The notes under the pieces were generated by a model. The model was not told the DNA's origin. It saw nothing but the letters and a program-made list of their open reading frames with translations, and made no database searches. 64,000 nucleotides of DNA from Halobacteriales archaeon QS_1_69_70 (GTDB taxonomy: Archaea > Halobacteriota > Halobacteria > Halobacteriales > Haloarculaceae). The position numbers were made by a program, and so were the translations under genes. Where the stretch lies: contig PXRI01000036.1 in assembly GCA_003021005.1 (NCBI GenBank), forward strand, positions 28,296-92,295, read 5' to 3'. Shown one piece after another: positions 34,834-43,488 of the stretch (its first letter is position 1; the number at the start of each line of letters is the position of its first letter).

Positions 34834-35871
34834 ATGGTGGAATTCGTATCAGTGGACGCGTCACGAGCGGAACAGGGTAACAGATCATTCCTTATTGGTG
34901 TAGCGGTCGAAGTGTCCAACGGATCAGATTTCGACGAGTACTACTTTGATAAGGTCGGCGAGTTTTGCGACCTATATGATATTGAACTCGGTCATAATAT
35001 ACTCAAATCAAGTGATGTTCTCAACGGAATGCCCGCATATGATATTCGAGAAGGGACCGAGGACTTAGTAAGAGGACTCGTCAGCAATCCTGCCATCCGG
35101 CGCATTCATGCTACTATCGGTTGGTATGATCAGGAGATTGAACTCCCATTCAGTGGTCCGCTTAGTGGCATGAATTTTGCACGTGACTATCTACAGCAAT
35201 ACTACCCAATAGTAACCCTCTGGCGTTATCATCAGGAGCATCAATCCTATGGAAATATCCCCCAAGAGGCGTGGGTAGACAACGTCCAAGGGAAAATCAC
35301 GAAAGCATGGAAGTACGTAGGGAATACGTTTGATGTGAAGTTAGTCCCTCATGGTGATAACACGTATCCGTCACTCTCAACTGCCGACCTCATTGCTAAT
35401 CATCTCGCGAGAACTCTCCCTCGTAATACCCCATTCGACGAATTAGAGGACCATGCTGCGGGCCTCCTAATTGAGTTTTCCACTGACGACTGTTATGTAG
35501 CTGCAGAATCCGTGACCCCGGAATATGAGGATCATATTGTCCCGAGATTTCCGTATTCAATTCAAGGTGAACTTCACTTCCCACACCCTGTATTGTTCAT
35601 TTATGACGATATGTTTACTGAGTCTCAACAGGCCGTTCTCCCTCATACCGATTTCCATGCATTCGCTAGAAAGTGGGCGCAAGAGCATGCCGGATCAGTA
35701 GTAAATCTGCAAGCTCACCGTCTTCCTTCAATAGTCAAATCAGGGGATGTAATCGTCCACACAAACGATACTATCCCTGAAACTTGCCGTCATTTGAAGC
35801 GATTAAATCCGACTAAGGACATCCGTATTATGGATAGCGATGAGCTGATGGACGATATGATGGAGGGATGA
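34834..35871 (+). CDS. Orphan protein, possible RNase H-fold (DUF3800-like)
   Basis: 345 residues from ATG 34834. An in-frame GTG at 34801 would add 11. I do not recognise the family firmly. VEFVSVDASRAEQGNRSFLIGVAVEV resembles the first acidic strand pair of DUF3800/RNase H-type proteins, and SLSTADLIANHLARTL resembles the late Asp-containing helix of that fold. No membrane segment or signal. The codon usage and AT content mark it as foreign. ATG 34758, at the predicted transcript start, opens a different, 42-codon frame that overlaps the gene. A nucleic-acid-related or defence role is only a guess. Confidence 0.6.
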   Translation: MVEFVSVDASRAEQGNRSFLIGVAVEVSNGSDFDEYYFDKVGEFCDLYDIELGHNILKSSDVLNGMPAYDIREGTEDLVRGLVSNPAIRRIHATIGWYDQEIELPFSGPLSGMNFARDYLQQYYPIVTLWRYHQEHQSYGNIPQEAWVDNVQGKITKAWKYVGNTFDVKLVPHGDNTYPSLSTADLIANHLARTLPRNTPFDELEDHAAGLLIEFSTDDCYVAAESVTPEYEDHIVPRFPYSIQGELHFPHPVLFIYDDMFTESQQAVLPHTDFHAFARKWAQEHAGSVVNLQAHRLPSIVKSGDVIVHTNDTIPETCRHLKRLNPTKDIRIMDSDELMDDMMEG

Positions 35872-35880
35872 ATGGGACAA

Positions 35881-35905
35881 AACGGGGCCCCTGTGGGGCT
35901 CCGTT
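35881..35905 (+). terminator. Hairpin terminator of the islet gene
   Basis: AACGGGGCCCC-TGT-GGGGCTCCGTT forms an 11-base stem with one mismatch and a 3-base loop, starting 9 bases after the stop codon and followed by a short T-run further downstream (TAGTTTTT near 35935). Confidence 0.6.
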
Positions 35906-36014
35906 TCATCTCGAAATAGACGCTCACCACTAAATAGTTTTTCGTAATTCTCCCGAGTGAAAGCGAACCCTATGATCCTGGTCTGTTTGGGGGAGAAATT
36001 GACTTCTTCTGTGA

Positions 36015-36031
36015 GATTTCTGCAGGAAATC
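36015..36031. terminator. Small hairpin downstream of the glycosyltransferase gene
   Basis: GATTTC-TGCAG-GAAATC is a 6-base stem about 85 bases beyond the leftward gene's stop. It might end that transcript, but the stem is short and AT-rich. Confidence 0.25.
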
Positions 36032-36115
36032 AGCGACCATGGTAGTACAGCGGGCAGGACCCTGCCTCCGGTGGGCCCACTCCTCCCGAACGGTTGACCA
36101 CCGGACCCGGGCCGG

Positions 36116-36892
36116 TCAGAGCCGCTCCTCGATGCCCACCCGCAGGATGGATTTCGCGATGGCGGCGCCGCCGGAGAGCGGGTCGAGTGTCGTCTCGCCG
36201 GCGCGCTCGCCGTACCGGATGGGCCGTTCGCGGACGTCGTAGCCGCGGGCCAGCGGCCGCATCAGGAGTTCGGCGGACAGCCCGGTGTTCTCGGTCCACT
36301 CGATGTCCTCGACGACCGCCCGGCGGTAGGCGCGCATGCCGGTGGTGGTATCGTGGACGCGCTCGCCGAGCAGCCCGCTCGCGAGCGCCGCGAAGGCCCG
36401 GTTGCCGAGCCGGTTGAACGCGGGCATCGCGTCGGCGCCGGTGGAGAGTCGGTCGCCGCTGACGACGTCGGCGCCGTCGTTGATGACTTCGAGGAACTCA
36501 GGCAGCGCCGCCATTGGGTAGGTGTCGTCGCAGTCCGTGGTGACGATCACGTCGCGGCTGGCGGCCGCCAGCGCGGCCTCGACAGCGACGCCGTAGCCCC
36601 GCGGCTCCTGCCGGAGGACGCAGGCGCCGTGCCGTTCGGCGATCTCGGGCGTGCGGTCGGTGGAGCCGTCGACGCAGACGGCCTCCGCGCGGCCGCCAGT
36701 CACCGCCTCGACGTCCGACAGGACCCTCGCGACCGCCGCTTCCTCGTTGTAGGTGGCCATCACGACGCTGACGTCGTCGAACGTGTACTGCCGGTCTTCG
36801 GCTGCGTCGTCTCGGGCGGCCGGGGCGGCGTCCGTCGCCCCGTCGGCGCTGGCTTTGTCGGTCGCGTCAGCGTCGGTCTCGAGGCCGCTCAT
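36116..36892 (-). CDS. Family 2 glycosyltransferase, AglJ/dolichyl-phosphate hexose synthase-like
   Basis: 258 residues from ATG 36892 (a GTG one codon upstream also fits). After a 40-residue acidic leader the GT2 fold shows VVMATYNEE, CVDGSTDRT and the DxD motif TTDCDDTYP, with the acceptor region HDTTTGMRAYRR. Such enzymes charge dolichyl phosphate at the cytoplasmic face for N-glycosylation. Without C-terminal membrane segments it is closer to AglJ than to DPMS with anchors. Confidence 0.8.
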   Translation of the reverse strand: MSGLETDADATDKASADGATDAAPAARDDAAEDRQYTFDDVSVVMATYNEEAAVARVLSDVEAVTGGRAEAVCVDGSTDRTPEIAERHGACVLRQEPRGYGVAVEAALAAASRDVIVTTDCDDTYPMAALPEFLEVINDGADVVSGDRLSTGADAMPAFNRLGNRAFAALASGLLGERVHDTTTGMRAYRRAVVEDIEWTENTGLSAELLMRPLARGYDVRERPIRYGERAGETTLDPLSGGAAIAKSILRVGIEERL

Positions 36893-36954
36893 CACCGTCG
36901 GGTTCCCGACGCCGACACTTCAGCGTGCAGGTTCGCCGACGGGCCCTGGCCCAG

Positions 36955-37265
36955 CGTGTGTCGACGCGGTCGGCGTCGGGGTCGTAGGCGTCGACGGTGC
37001 CGTCGACGAACGCGGAGAGGCGGTCGAGGCTCCGCCGGAACCCGTCGGGGTCGGGCTGGCTGTCGTGGAGGCCCTCGGAGAGGTCCAATCGTACCACGTG
37101 TAGCTGTCCGGCTTATCCATCGACTCGGGCGCGCGGACGGCCAGCACGTCGAGGTCGTCGGGCAGCCGGGCTCCGATCGGCAGCAGGTCCCGCTCGTTGG
37201 TCCCGCGACCGTGGAGCAACACCACTCCATCATATCTCGGACTCCGCGTCCGGACGGCAGGTAGC
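36955..37265 (-). pseudogene. Remnant of an alpha/beta-hydrolase (phospholipase/carboxylesterase)
   Basis: Two frames joined by one missing base encode the N-terminal third of a carboxylesterase: GVVLLHGRGTNERDLLPIG and VLAVRAP…SYTWYD in one frame, then LDLSEGLHDSQPDPDGFRRS and VDAYDPDADRV in the next. The junction TACGATTGGACC would restore the reading with one extra base (near 37093). The GxSxG nucleophile and all later parts are gone, cut off just before the glycosyltransferase gene. The fragment is clearly dead. Confidence 0.7.
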
Positions 37266-37283
37266 TGAGCGGCGATCCGTCGT

Positions 37284-38771
37284 TCAGTCGGTCGCGTCGG
37301 GCCACCGTTCGACGTAGATCGTCTTGTCGGTGTAGAACTGGACGGCATCCTCCCCCTGGGCGTGGAGGTCGCCGAAGAAGGAGTCTTTGTTCCCGCCGAA
37401 GTGGAAAAAGGGCATCGGGGCGACCGTACCCACGTTCACACCCAGGTTTCCGGGGGCCGCCTCGGCTCGGAACCGGCGAGCGTCCGCCCCGCGCTTCGTG
37501 AACAGGCTCGCGGCGTTCGCGAACTCGCTCTCGTTCACCCGGCCGATGGCCGCCTCGAGTGACGGGACCGCCGCGAGACCCAGCACCGGACCGAACAGTT
37601 CCTCCCGGGCGACGACCATGTCTGCCGTCACGTCTCCGAGCACCGTCGGCCCGAGGAAATTCCCGTCGCCGTCCGGCGTCGGGTCGCGGCCGTCCCGGAG
37701 CAGCGTCGCGCCCTCCTCGATACCGGACTGGATATAGTTGCGGACCCGCTGTTCGTGCTCCGGGGAGATCAGGGCGCCGATGTCGGTGGGTTCGTGGAGA
37801 CCGTTCCCCACGACCTGGTCGTCGGCGACGTCCAGAACACGGTCGACGAACTCCTCATAGACGTCCTCGTGGACCAGCGCGATATCGTTCGCCAGACATC
37901 GCTCGCCGGCACAGGCGCAGGCCGAGGAAACCGTCTGCTCCGCGGCGTGGTCGAGGTCGGCGCTATCCGCCACGACGACGTGGTTTTTCGCCCCGCCCTG
38001 GGCCTGGACCCGCTTCCCGGCGGCTGCCGCCGTCTCGTACACGTCCCGTGCGACCGGACTGCTCCCGACGAAGGAGATACCCTCGACGCCCGGGTGGTCG
38101 AGAAGCGCGTTCACCGTGTCGGGGCCCCCGTTCACCAGCTGGACGACGCCGTCCGGGAACCCGGCCTCGTCAACCAGTTCGAACAGCCGCTGGGGGACGA
38201 GCGGATCCTGTTCACTCGGCTTGAGTATGAACGCGTTGCCGGTGGCGACCGCGTACGGGAGGAACCAGAGCGGAATCATCCCGGGGAAGTTGAACGGGGT
38301 GATCGCGGCGACGGTGCCCAGCGGCTGCCTGATCGCCGTCTCGTCGATCCCCGGTGCGGCCTTTTCGACCATTCCGGCCTGCATGAGACTCGGGATGCCG
38401 CAGGCGACCTCCACGTTCTGGATGCCACGACGGAGTTCACCCACGGCCTCCTCCCGGGTCTTGCCCATATCCCTGACGAGCAGTTCCGCGAGTTCCGCTT
38501 GCTGCTCCTCGAGGAGCGATTTCAGCCGGAACAACGGCTGGATCCGCTCCTCGACTGCGTACCCTCGCCACTCCTCGAAGGCGGCATTCGCCGCCGTCAC
38601 CGCGGCATCGACATCCGACTGACTCGCGTACGGAAGGGACGCGAGTTCGGCCCCGTTCGCCGGGTTGCGGACGGTTCTGCCGTCCGCTCCGCGCGGTGTG
38701 TGCCACTCCCCGTCGACGTAGTTTCCCAGTGCCCCCTCCGGAAGCGCCTCGGGCTGCTCCGATGACGTCAT
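37284..38771 (-). CDS. mmsA: Methylmalonate/malonate-semialdehyde dehydrogenase (CoA-acylating)
   Basis: 495 residues of the aldehyde-dehydrogenase fold. ITPFNFPGMIPLWFLPYA, FVGSSPVARDVYETAAAAGKRVQAQGGAKNH and the nucleophile in AGERCLAN are the hallmarks of the MMSDH subfamily, which turns methylmalonate or malonate semialdehyde plus CoA into propionyl- or acetyl-CoA and CO2. It is divergent from an omega-aminotransferase, as in bacterial beta-alanine operons. A TATA-like TTTATGA on the lower strand (38794-38800) lies about 25-30 bases before the start. Confidence 0.9.
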   Translation of the reverse strand: MTSSEQPEALPEGALGNYVDGEWHTPRGADGRTVRNPANGAELASLPYASQSDVDAAVTAANAAFEEWRGYAVEERIQPLFRLKSLLEEQQAELAELLVRDMGKTREEAVGELRRGIQNVEVACGIPSLMQAGMVEKAAPGIDETAIRQPLGTVAAITPFNFPGMIPLWFLPYAVATGNAFILKPSEQDPLVPQRLFELVDEAGFPDGVVQLVNGGPDTVNALLDHPGVEGISFVGSSPVARDVYETAAAAGKRVQAQGGAKNHVVVADSADLDHAAEQTVSSACACAGERCLANDIALVHEDVYEEFVDRVLDVADDQVVGNGLHEPTDIGALISPEHEQRVRNYIQSGIEEGATLLRDGRDPTPDGDGNFLGPTVLGDVTADMVVAREELFGPVLGLAAVPSLEAAIGRVNESEFANAASLFTKRGADARRFRAEAAPGNLGVNVGTVAPMPFFHFGGNKDSFFGDLHAQGEDAVQFYTDKTIYVERWPDATD

Positions 38772-38859
38772 ATGCTACTCCACCGCACGCCTCGTCATAA
38801 ACTATTCGATGGACTTGATCAGCGTTCAAGCTGAGTTAGGATGCGTAGTACAAAATCGT

Positions 38860-38879
38860 CCAAATCGAACTGCATTTGG
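38860..38879. promoter_or_regulatory. Candidate operator between divergent catabolic genes
   Basis: CCAAAT and ATTTGG are perfect 6-base arms separated by 8 bases, centrally placed in the 172-base divergent region. An Lrp-type regulator gene lies nearby (40374), and such regulators bind dyads of about this size. The link is inference. Confidence 0.35.
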
Positions 38880-38943
38880 ATGCTGTGTTGCTATATGGGA
38901 TGTTGAGTAAAGATTAATCAGTGAGGGAGTCAAGCGGTACCAC

Positions 38944-40266
38944 ATGGCTGACGACCAGCTGAACGAAACCGAACGCCTGGACCGGGCGCACGTGTTCGGG
39001 ACGTGGGCGTATCAGAGCGAAGTCAGTCCGAAGGAGATCGTAGAGGCCGGCGGGGTGCGGTTCACCGCCGCGGACGGCGAGGAGTATCTGGACTTCTCGG
39101 GCCAGCTCATGTGTTCGAACCTCGGGCACTCGGCCAGGCGGGTCGCGGAGGCAATGGCCGACCAGGCCCGTGAGGCCGCGTACGTCGCCCCCGGATTCAC
39201 CACCGAGGCCCGGGCCCGACTCGGCGAACTCCTCGCTGACGTGACGCCGGGTGAACTCACGAAGACGTTCTTCTCGACGAGCGGAACGGAGGCCGTCGAG
39301 GCCGCGATCAAGATCGCCCGGTCGTACACCGGCAAGGAGAAGATCCTCTCGCGGTACCGCTCCTACCACGGCGCGACCTACGGGTCGATCAGCGTGACCG
39401 GTGATCCTCGGCGGCTCGCGGCGGAACCCGCGATCCCCGGGGCGATCAAGGCCCCGGATCCGTACGCGTACGGCTCGACGCTGGAGCCGATGGAGAGTCT
39501 GTCGTACATCGACGAAATGCTCACGCTCGAGGGCGACACGGTCGCGGCGGTCCTCGTCGAACCGATCGTCGGGTCGAACGGCATCCTCGTGCCGCCGGAC
39601 GAGTACCTCCCCCGGTTGCGGGAGATCGCCCACGCTCACGGGGCGCTTTTCATCTGTGACGAGGTAATGAGCGGGTTCGGCCGGACCGGCGAGTGGTTCG
39701 GCTGCGACGTGTTCGACGTCACCCCGGATATCATGACCACGGCGAAAGGCTTGACGGGTGCGTACGCCCCCCTGGGCGCGACGACGGTGACCGGGGAGAT
39801 CGCCGCCCACTTCGAGGAGAACATGTTCTGTCACGGCCACACCTACTCGGGCCACCCCGTCGCCTGTCGTGCAGGTGTAGCGGCGATCAGGACCTACCGC
39901 GAGGAGGGGCTCATCGACCACGCCGGACGGGTCGGAGCGTACCTCGGCGACCGGCTCGACGAACTCGCGAACGCCCACCCGAGCGTCGGGGACGTGCGGG
40001 GGGTCGGCCTGTTCCGGGGCATCGAACTGACGAAGTCCAGCGAAAAACGAGTGCCGTTCGGCCACCGGGAGGACAAGCTGTCGAAGGGGTCAACTGTCGT
40101 CGACGAGGTCGGCGACCGTGCTGCGGCCAACGGCACCTACCTCGCCACCATGATCAACACGCTGATCGTCGCTCCACCGCTGTCGATCACCCGTGACGAG
40201 GTGGACGAGGCGGTCTCGCACGTCGACGACGCGCTGACGGTCGCCGACCGTGCGATGGTGGACTGA
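38944..40266 (+). CDS. Class III omega-amino acid aminotransferase
   Basis: 440 residues, PLP-dependent. The cofactor lysine is in MTTAKGLTGAYAPLGA, and SGTEAVEAAIKIAR and ICDEVMSGFGRTG are family motifs. Close relatives use beta-alanine, taurine, GABA or similar omega-amino acids with pyruvate. Pairing with a malonate-semialdehyde-type dehydrogenase on the opposite strand favours beta-alanine as donor, giving malonate semialdehyde. The exact substrate is inferred from context. Confidence 0.85.
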   Translation: MADDQLNETERLDRAHVFGTWAYQSEVSPKEIVEAGGVRFTAADGEEYLDFSGQLMCSNLGHSARRVAEAMADQAREAAYVAPGFTTEARARLGELLADVTPGELTKTFFSTSGTEAVEAAIKIARSYTGKEKILSRYRSYHGATYGSISVTGDPRRLAAEPAIPGAIKAPDPYAYGSTLEPMESLSYIDEMLTLEGDTVAAVLVEPIVGSNGILVPPDEYLPRLREIAHAHGALFICDEVMSGFGRTGEWFGCDVFDVTPDIMTTAKGLTGAYAPLGATTVTGEIAAHFEENMFCHGHTYSGHPVACRAGVAAIRTYREEGLIDHAGRVGAYLGDRLDELANAHPSVGDVRGVGLFRGIELTKSSEKRVPFGHREDKLSKGSTVVDEVGDRAAANGTYLATMINTLIVAPPLSITRDEVDEAVSHVDDALTVADRAMVD

Positions 40267-40373
40267 CTCCGATCGTTAAACATTCCCTAAATTGGGTGCG
40301 CGAGACGGAGCGAATTCGTACTGGTTTTTCCGATCGCCGGTAATTTCTTGACAGTTTCCGAACTACGTCCCGT

Positions 40374-40898
40374 ATGAGCGAATCCACCGGGAACCGGGCG
40401 GACCTGGACGAGGTGGACGTCGAACTGCTCTCGTACATCGAGCGGAACAACGACGTGAACCTGGAGAAGCTCTCGGAGGAACTGGGGCTGTCGAAATCGG
40501 CCGTTCACTACCGCCTCCAGAAACACCGCGACGAGGACGTGATCCAGCAGGTATCCGCGGATCTCGACCCGCTCGCCTTCGGGTTCAACATGCTTTTGAT
40601 CACCGAGGTCAGCGTGACCCACGAACCCGATTACGCCACGGAGATCGGCGACGAGATCACCGAGGTCCCCGGCGTCCAGCAGGTCTACTACACGATGGGT
40701 GACGTCGACTTCGTCGTCATCTCCCGGACCCAGAACCGCGAGCAGATGAACGACCTGATCAACACGATCGTCTCTATCGACGGGATCAACGAGACGTCCT
40801 CGCGGTTCGTGATGCGGGAGATACAGACGGGAGGCGGTATCCTAGAGAACATCTCGGAACCCATGCAGATGAACATTCTCGACGGTGCGGACGGCTGA
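40374..40898 (+). CDS. Lrp/AsnC-family transcription regulator
   Basis: 174 residues. The N-terminal winged helix-turn-helix (about 12-60: DEVDVELLSYIERNN, LEKLSEELGLSKSAVHYRLQK) is followed by a RAM-type ligand-binding domain (about 70-150: LLITEVSVTHEPDYATEIGDEITEVPGVQQVYYTMGDVDFVVI). Such proteins sense amino acids. Its place between the aminotransferase and aldehyde dehydrogenase suggests it controls this cluster. Confidence 0.88.
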   Translation: MSESTGNRADLDEVDVELLSYIERNNDVNLEKLSEELGLSKSAVHYRLQKHRDEDVIQQVSADLDPLAFGFNMLLITEVSVTHEPDYATEIGDEITEVPGVQQVYYTMGDVDFVVISRTQNREQMNDLINTIVSIDGINETSSRFVMREIQTGGGILENISEPMQMNILDGADG

Positions 40899-40974
40899 CC
40901 GGCCCCGGACTGGCGGACCCGGTCGTCCACCAGTCGGTGGGCAGGTCAGGCCGGCATCCAATGGTTGAAAATAT

Positions 40975-40989
40975 TCCGACTGAATCGGA
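40975..40989. promoter_or_regulatory. Small dyad upstream of the aldehyde dehydrogenase gene
   Basis: TCCGACTGAATCGGA has 5-base perfect arms. It lies about 110 bases before the gene in an AT-rich promoter region (40960-41060), a possible regulator site. Confidence 0.25.
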
Positions 40990-41101
40990 CATATCCGTAT
41001 TCCTAACTGCGAGAAACGAAGCTGAATAACTATTTTCGAATCAATTCCGTCGTTCGAGAAATCCCCCAAGAACTATCGCTCCGCCGGGACACGATCGTCG
41101 T

Positions 41102-42574
41102 ATGAGCGTGGACGAACTGGATCCCCAAACCGGCCTCTTCCTGGAGGGCGAGTGGGTGCCGGCCACCGGCGGTTCGCAGTTAACGACCGTCGATCCTGCG
41201 ACCACCGAGCCGATCACGCCGGTGGCGGCAGCCGGGGAGGCGGACGTGGACAGGGCAGTTTCCGCCGCGCGATCGGCGTTCCCCGAATGGCGCGATCTGG
41301 CGCCGGACGAGCGCGGGCGGATCGTCCACCGGATCGGGCAGACGATCCGGGCACACGTCGACGAACTGGCGGAGATCGAGAGCCGCGATCAGGGGAAACC
41401 GCTCGCGCAGGCTCACAGTGACATGACGAGCGCAGCCCGGTACTTCGAGTATTACGCCGGCGCCGCCGACAAACTCGAGGGGAAAAGCGTGCCGGTGGGC
41501 CCCGAGCAGATCGATTACACCGTGCGGGAGCCCTACGGCGTGAGCGCCCAGATCATCCCGTGGAACTTCCCGGGGAACCTGTTCGCCCGGGGGGTCGCCC
41601 CGGCACTGGTCGCCGGGAACTCGGTCGTGGTAAAGCCGGCCGAACAGACCCCGCTGTCGTCCCTACGGCTCGCGGAACTCTGCGCCGAAGCCGGCGTCCC
41701 CGACGGCGTGGTCAACGTCGTCCCCGGCTTCGGAGAGCCCGCGGGCGCGGCGCTGACCGGCCATCCCCACGTCGATACGATCACGTTCACCGGTAGCGTG
41801 GCGACCGGCCGGGCCATCATGAGACGGGCGGCCGAGCACGTGACCCCGGTGACGCTCGAGCTCGGCGGGAAGAACCCCGCGATCGTCTACCCCGACGCGG
41901 ACATCGACGAGGCGGCCGACTGGATCAGCCTGGCGATCTTCACGAACGCCGGGCAGGTCTGTTCGGCCGCCGATCGGGTCCTCGTCCACGAGTCGGTCCA
42001 CGACGACCTCGTCGAGCGGATCGTCCGCCGGGCGGCGGCCTACGAGATCGGCCCCGGGCACGAGGACCTGGACATGGGGCCGCTCGTCTCCGAAGCGCAG
42101 TTCGAGACGGTCCGCCGGTACGTGGAACTCGGGCGCGAGGAGGGTGCGACGGTCGCGACGGGTGGCAGCCCGATCGACCGGCCGGGGTACTTCTTCGAAC
42201 CGACCGTCTTCACCGACGTCGACCCGGAGCACCGGATCGCCCGCGAGGAGATCTTCGGACCCGTGCTGACGGTGTCGCGGTTCGCGGACACGCGGGAAGC
42301 GGTGCGGGTCGCCAACGACACCGACTACGGGCTCGTCGCGGGCGCGTTCACGAGCGACGTCACCCGGGCCCACCGCCTGGCCCGGGAGCTCGAGGCGGGG
42401 ACCGTGTACGTGAACAAGTGGTTCGGTGATACGAACCAGACCCCGTTCGGGGGATACAAGCAGAGCGGGATCGGCCGGGAGAAAGGGCTCGAAGCGCTCG
42501 ATTCGTACCTGCAGACGAAGAACGTGGCCGTGAACCTCTCGGAGGACGGGGGAGGAGACCTCCCGGGGGCCTGA
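41102..42574 (+). CDS. NAD(P)-dependent aldehyde dehydrogenase
   Basis: 490 residues. The active-site cysteine is in FTNAGQVCSAADR and the general base glutamate in TLELGGKNP. IIPWNFPGNLFARGVAPAL and ITFTGSVATGR line the cofactor site. It belongs to the broad succinate-semialdehyde/betaine-aldehyde group, so the substrate is likely a semialdehyde or amino-aldehyde. In this cluster it could oxidise a second aldehyde released from the same compound. Confidence 0.87.
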   Translation: MSVDELDPQTGLFLEGEWVPATGGSQLTTVDPATTEPITPVAAAGEADVDRAVSAARSAFPEWRDLAPDERGRIVHRIGQTIRAHVDELAEIESRDQGKPLAQAHSDMTSAARYFEYYAGAADKLEGKSVPVGPEQIDYTVREPYGVSAQIIPWNFPGNLFARGVAPALVAGNSVVVKPAEQTPLSSLRLAELCAEAGVPDGVVNVVPGFGEPAGAALTGHPHVDTITFTGSVATGRAIMRRAAEHVTPVTLELGGKNPAIVYPDADIDEAADWISLAIFTNAGQVCSAADRVLVHESVHDDLVERIVRRAAAYEIGPGHEDLDMGPLVSEAQFETVRRYVELGREEGATVATGGSPIDRPGYFFEPTVFTDVDPEHRIAREEIFGPVLTVSRFADTREAVRVANDTDYGLVAGAFTSDVTRAHRLARELEAGTVYVNKWFGDTNQTPFGGYKQSGIGREKGLEALDSYLQTKNVAVNLSEDGGGDLPGA

Positions 42575-42737
42575 GGCCCCCGCCCGCCGACCGAACGCTG
42601 CGCGCCCTCTGCAGCACGGTTACTAGACTGAAAATTGATCATCGAAACCCGGTATAGTGGCAATGATTTGGCAAACAGGCGATGCACCGTTTGACTCCGT
42701 GCGATACTTTGATGGCGGTCAGGTGAGACGACGTCCT

Positions 42738-43487
42738 ATGTCCATCGGTACCAAGACTGCTGCCATCACCGGCGCCGGGTCCGGGATGGGACGGGCGACC
42801 GCCCGGTTGTTCGCCGAACGGGGCGCCGACGTAGCCGTGATCGATATCGACGGCGAGGCGGCCGAGGAGACCGTCTCCCTCATCGGGGAGGATGGAGGGT
42901 CGGCGATCGCGGTCACGGCCGACAGCTCCGAAGCCGCCGACGTCGAGGCGTTCGTCGACCGGACGGCCTCGGCGTTCGGCGGGATCGACGTGCTGCACAA
43001 CAACGCGGGGATCCCCCAGGAGTCGACCCCCGTCGAGGACGTCACGGAGGCGACCTGGGACCGGATCCAGGCGGTGAACCTCAAGAGCGCGTTCCTGGGC
43101 GCGAAGTACGCCGTGCCGGAGATGCGGTTGGGCGGCGGTGGGGTGATCCTCAACACGGCATCGACGGCCGGGATCCGACCGCGAACCGGGCTCTCGGCGT
43201 ACTGTGCCGCCAAAGGGGGAATGATCACGCTGACGAAGCAGCTGGCCCACGAACTCGCCGAGGACGAAATCAGGGTCAACGCCGTCTGTCCGGTCGCCAC
43301 CGACACCGACATGTTGCCCGAGTTCGCGGCCGGCGACCTCAGCGTCGAATCGATGCGCGACACGATCCCCCTGGGCCGGCTGGCCGAGGCGACCGACGTC
43401 GCACACGCCGCCGCGTTCCTCGCGAGCGACGAGGCGAGCATGATCACCGGGACCGCGCTGGAGGTCGACGGGGGCAGGGATATCTGA
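42738..43487 (+). CDS. Short-chain dehydrogenase/reductase
   Basis: 249 residues from ATG 42738, the longer frame upstream having no family match. The Rossmann motif is TGAGSGMGRA, then NNAG, the catalytic serine in LNTASTAG and the tyrosine-lysine pair YCAAKGG, with the typical ending MITGTALEVDGG. It reduces or oxidises a hydroxyl group with NAD(P). It begins a four-gene run: the M20 gene starts two bases after its stop. Confidence 0.87.
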   Translation: MSIGTKTAAITGAGSGMGRATARLFAERGADVAVIDIDGEAAEETVSLIGEDGGSAIAVTADSSEAADVEAFVDRTASAFGGIDVLHNNAGIPQESTPVEDVTEATWDRIQAVNLKSAFLGAKYAVPEMRLGGGGVILNTASTAGIRPRTGLSAYCAAKGGMITLTKQLAHELAEDEIRVNAVCPVATDTDMLPEFAAGDLSVESMRDTIPLGRLAEATDVAHAAAFLASDEASMITGTALEVDGGRDI

Positions 43488-43488
43488 G

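Larger units (their letters stand above)
34575..36000. other. AT-rich islet with one gene
   Basis: Base composition drops sharply from about 34600 to about 36000, with codons such as AAT, GAT, ATA and TTA that the neighbours avoid. The islet holds a single orphan gene, its own promoter and its own terminator-like hairpin. No direct repeats, integrase or tRNA border is visible. It reads as horizontally acquired DNA. Confidence 0.7.

Noticed and set aside
39693-40196. Second frame within the aminotransferase gene
   Set aside because: Same-strand shadow in the +1 frame, with basic composition and no family motifs; the main frame holds the PLP lysine.
42657-42737. Extended N-terminus for the SDR
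   Set aside because: The 27 extra residues do not belong to the SDR fold, and MSIGTKTAAITGAGSG at 42738 is the usual distance from the Rossmann motif.
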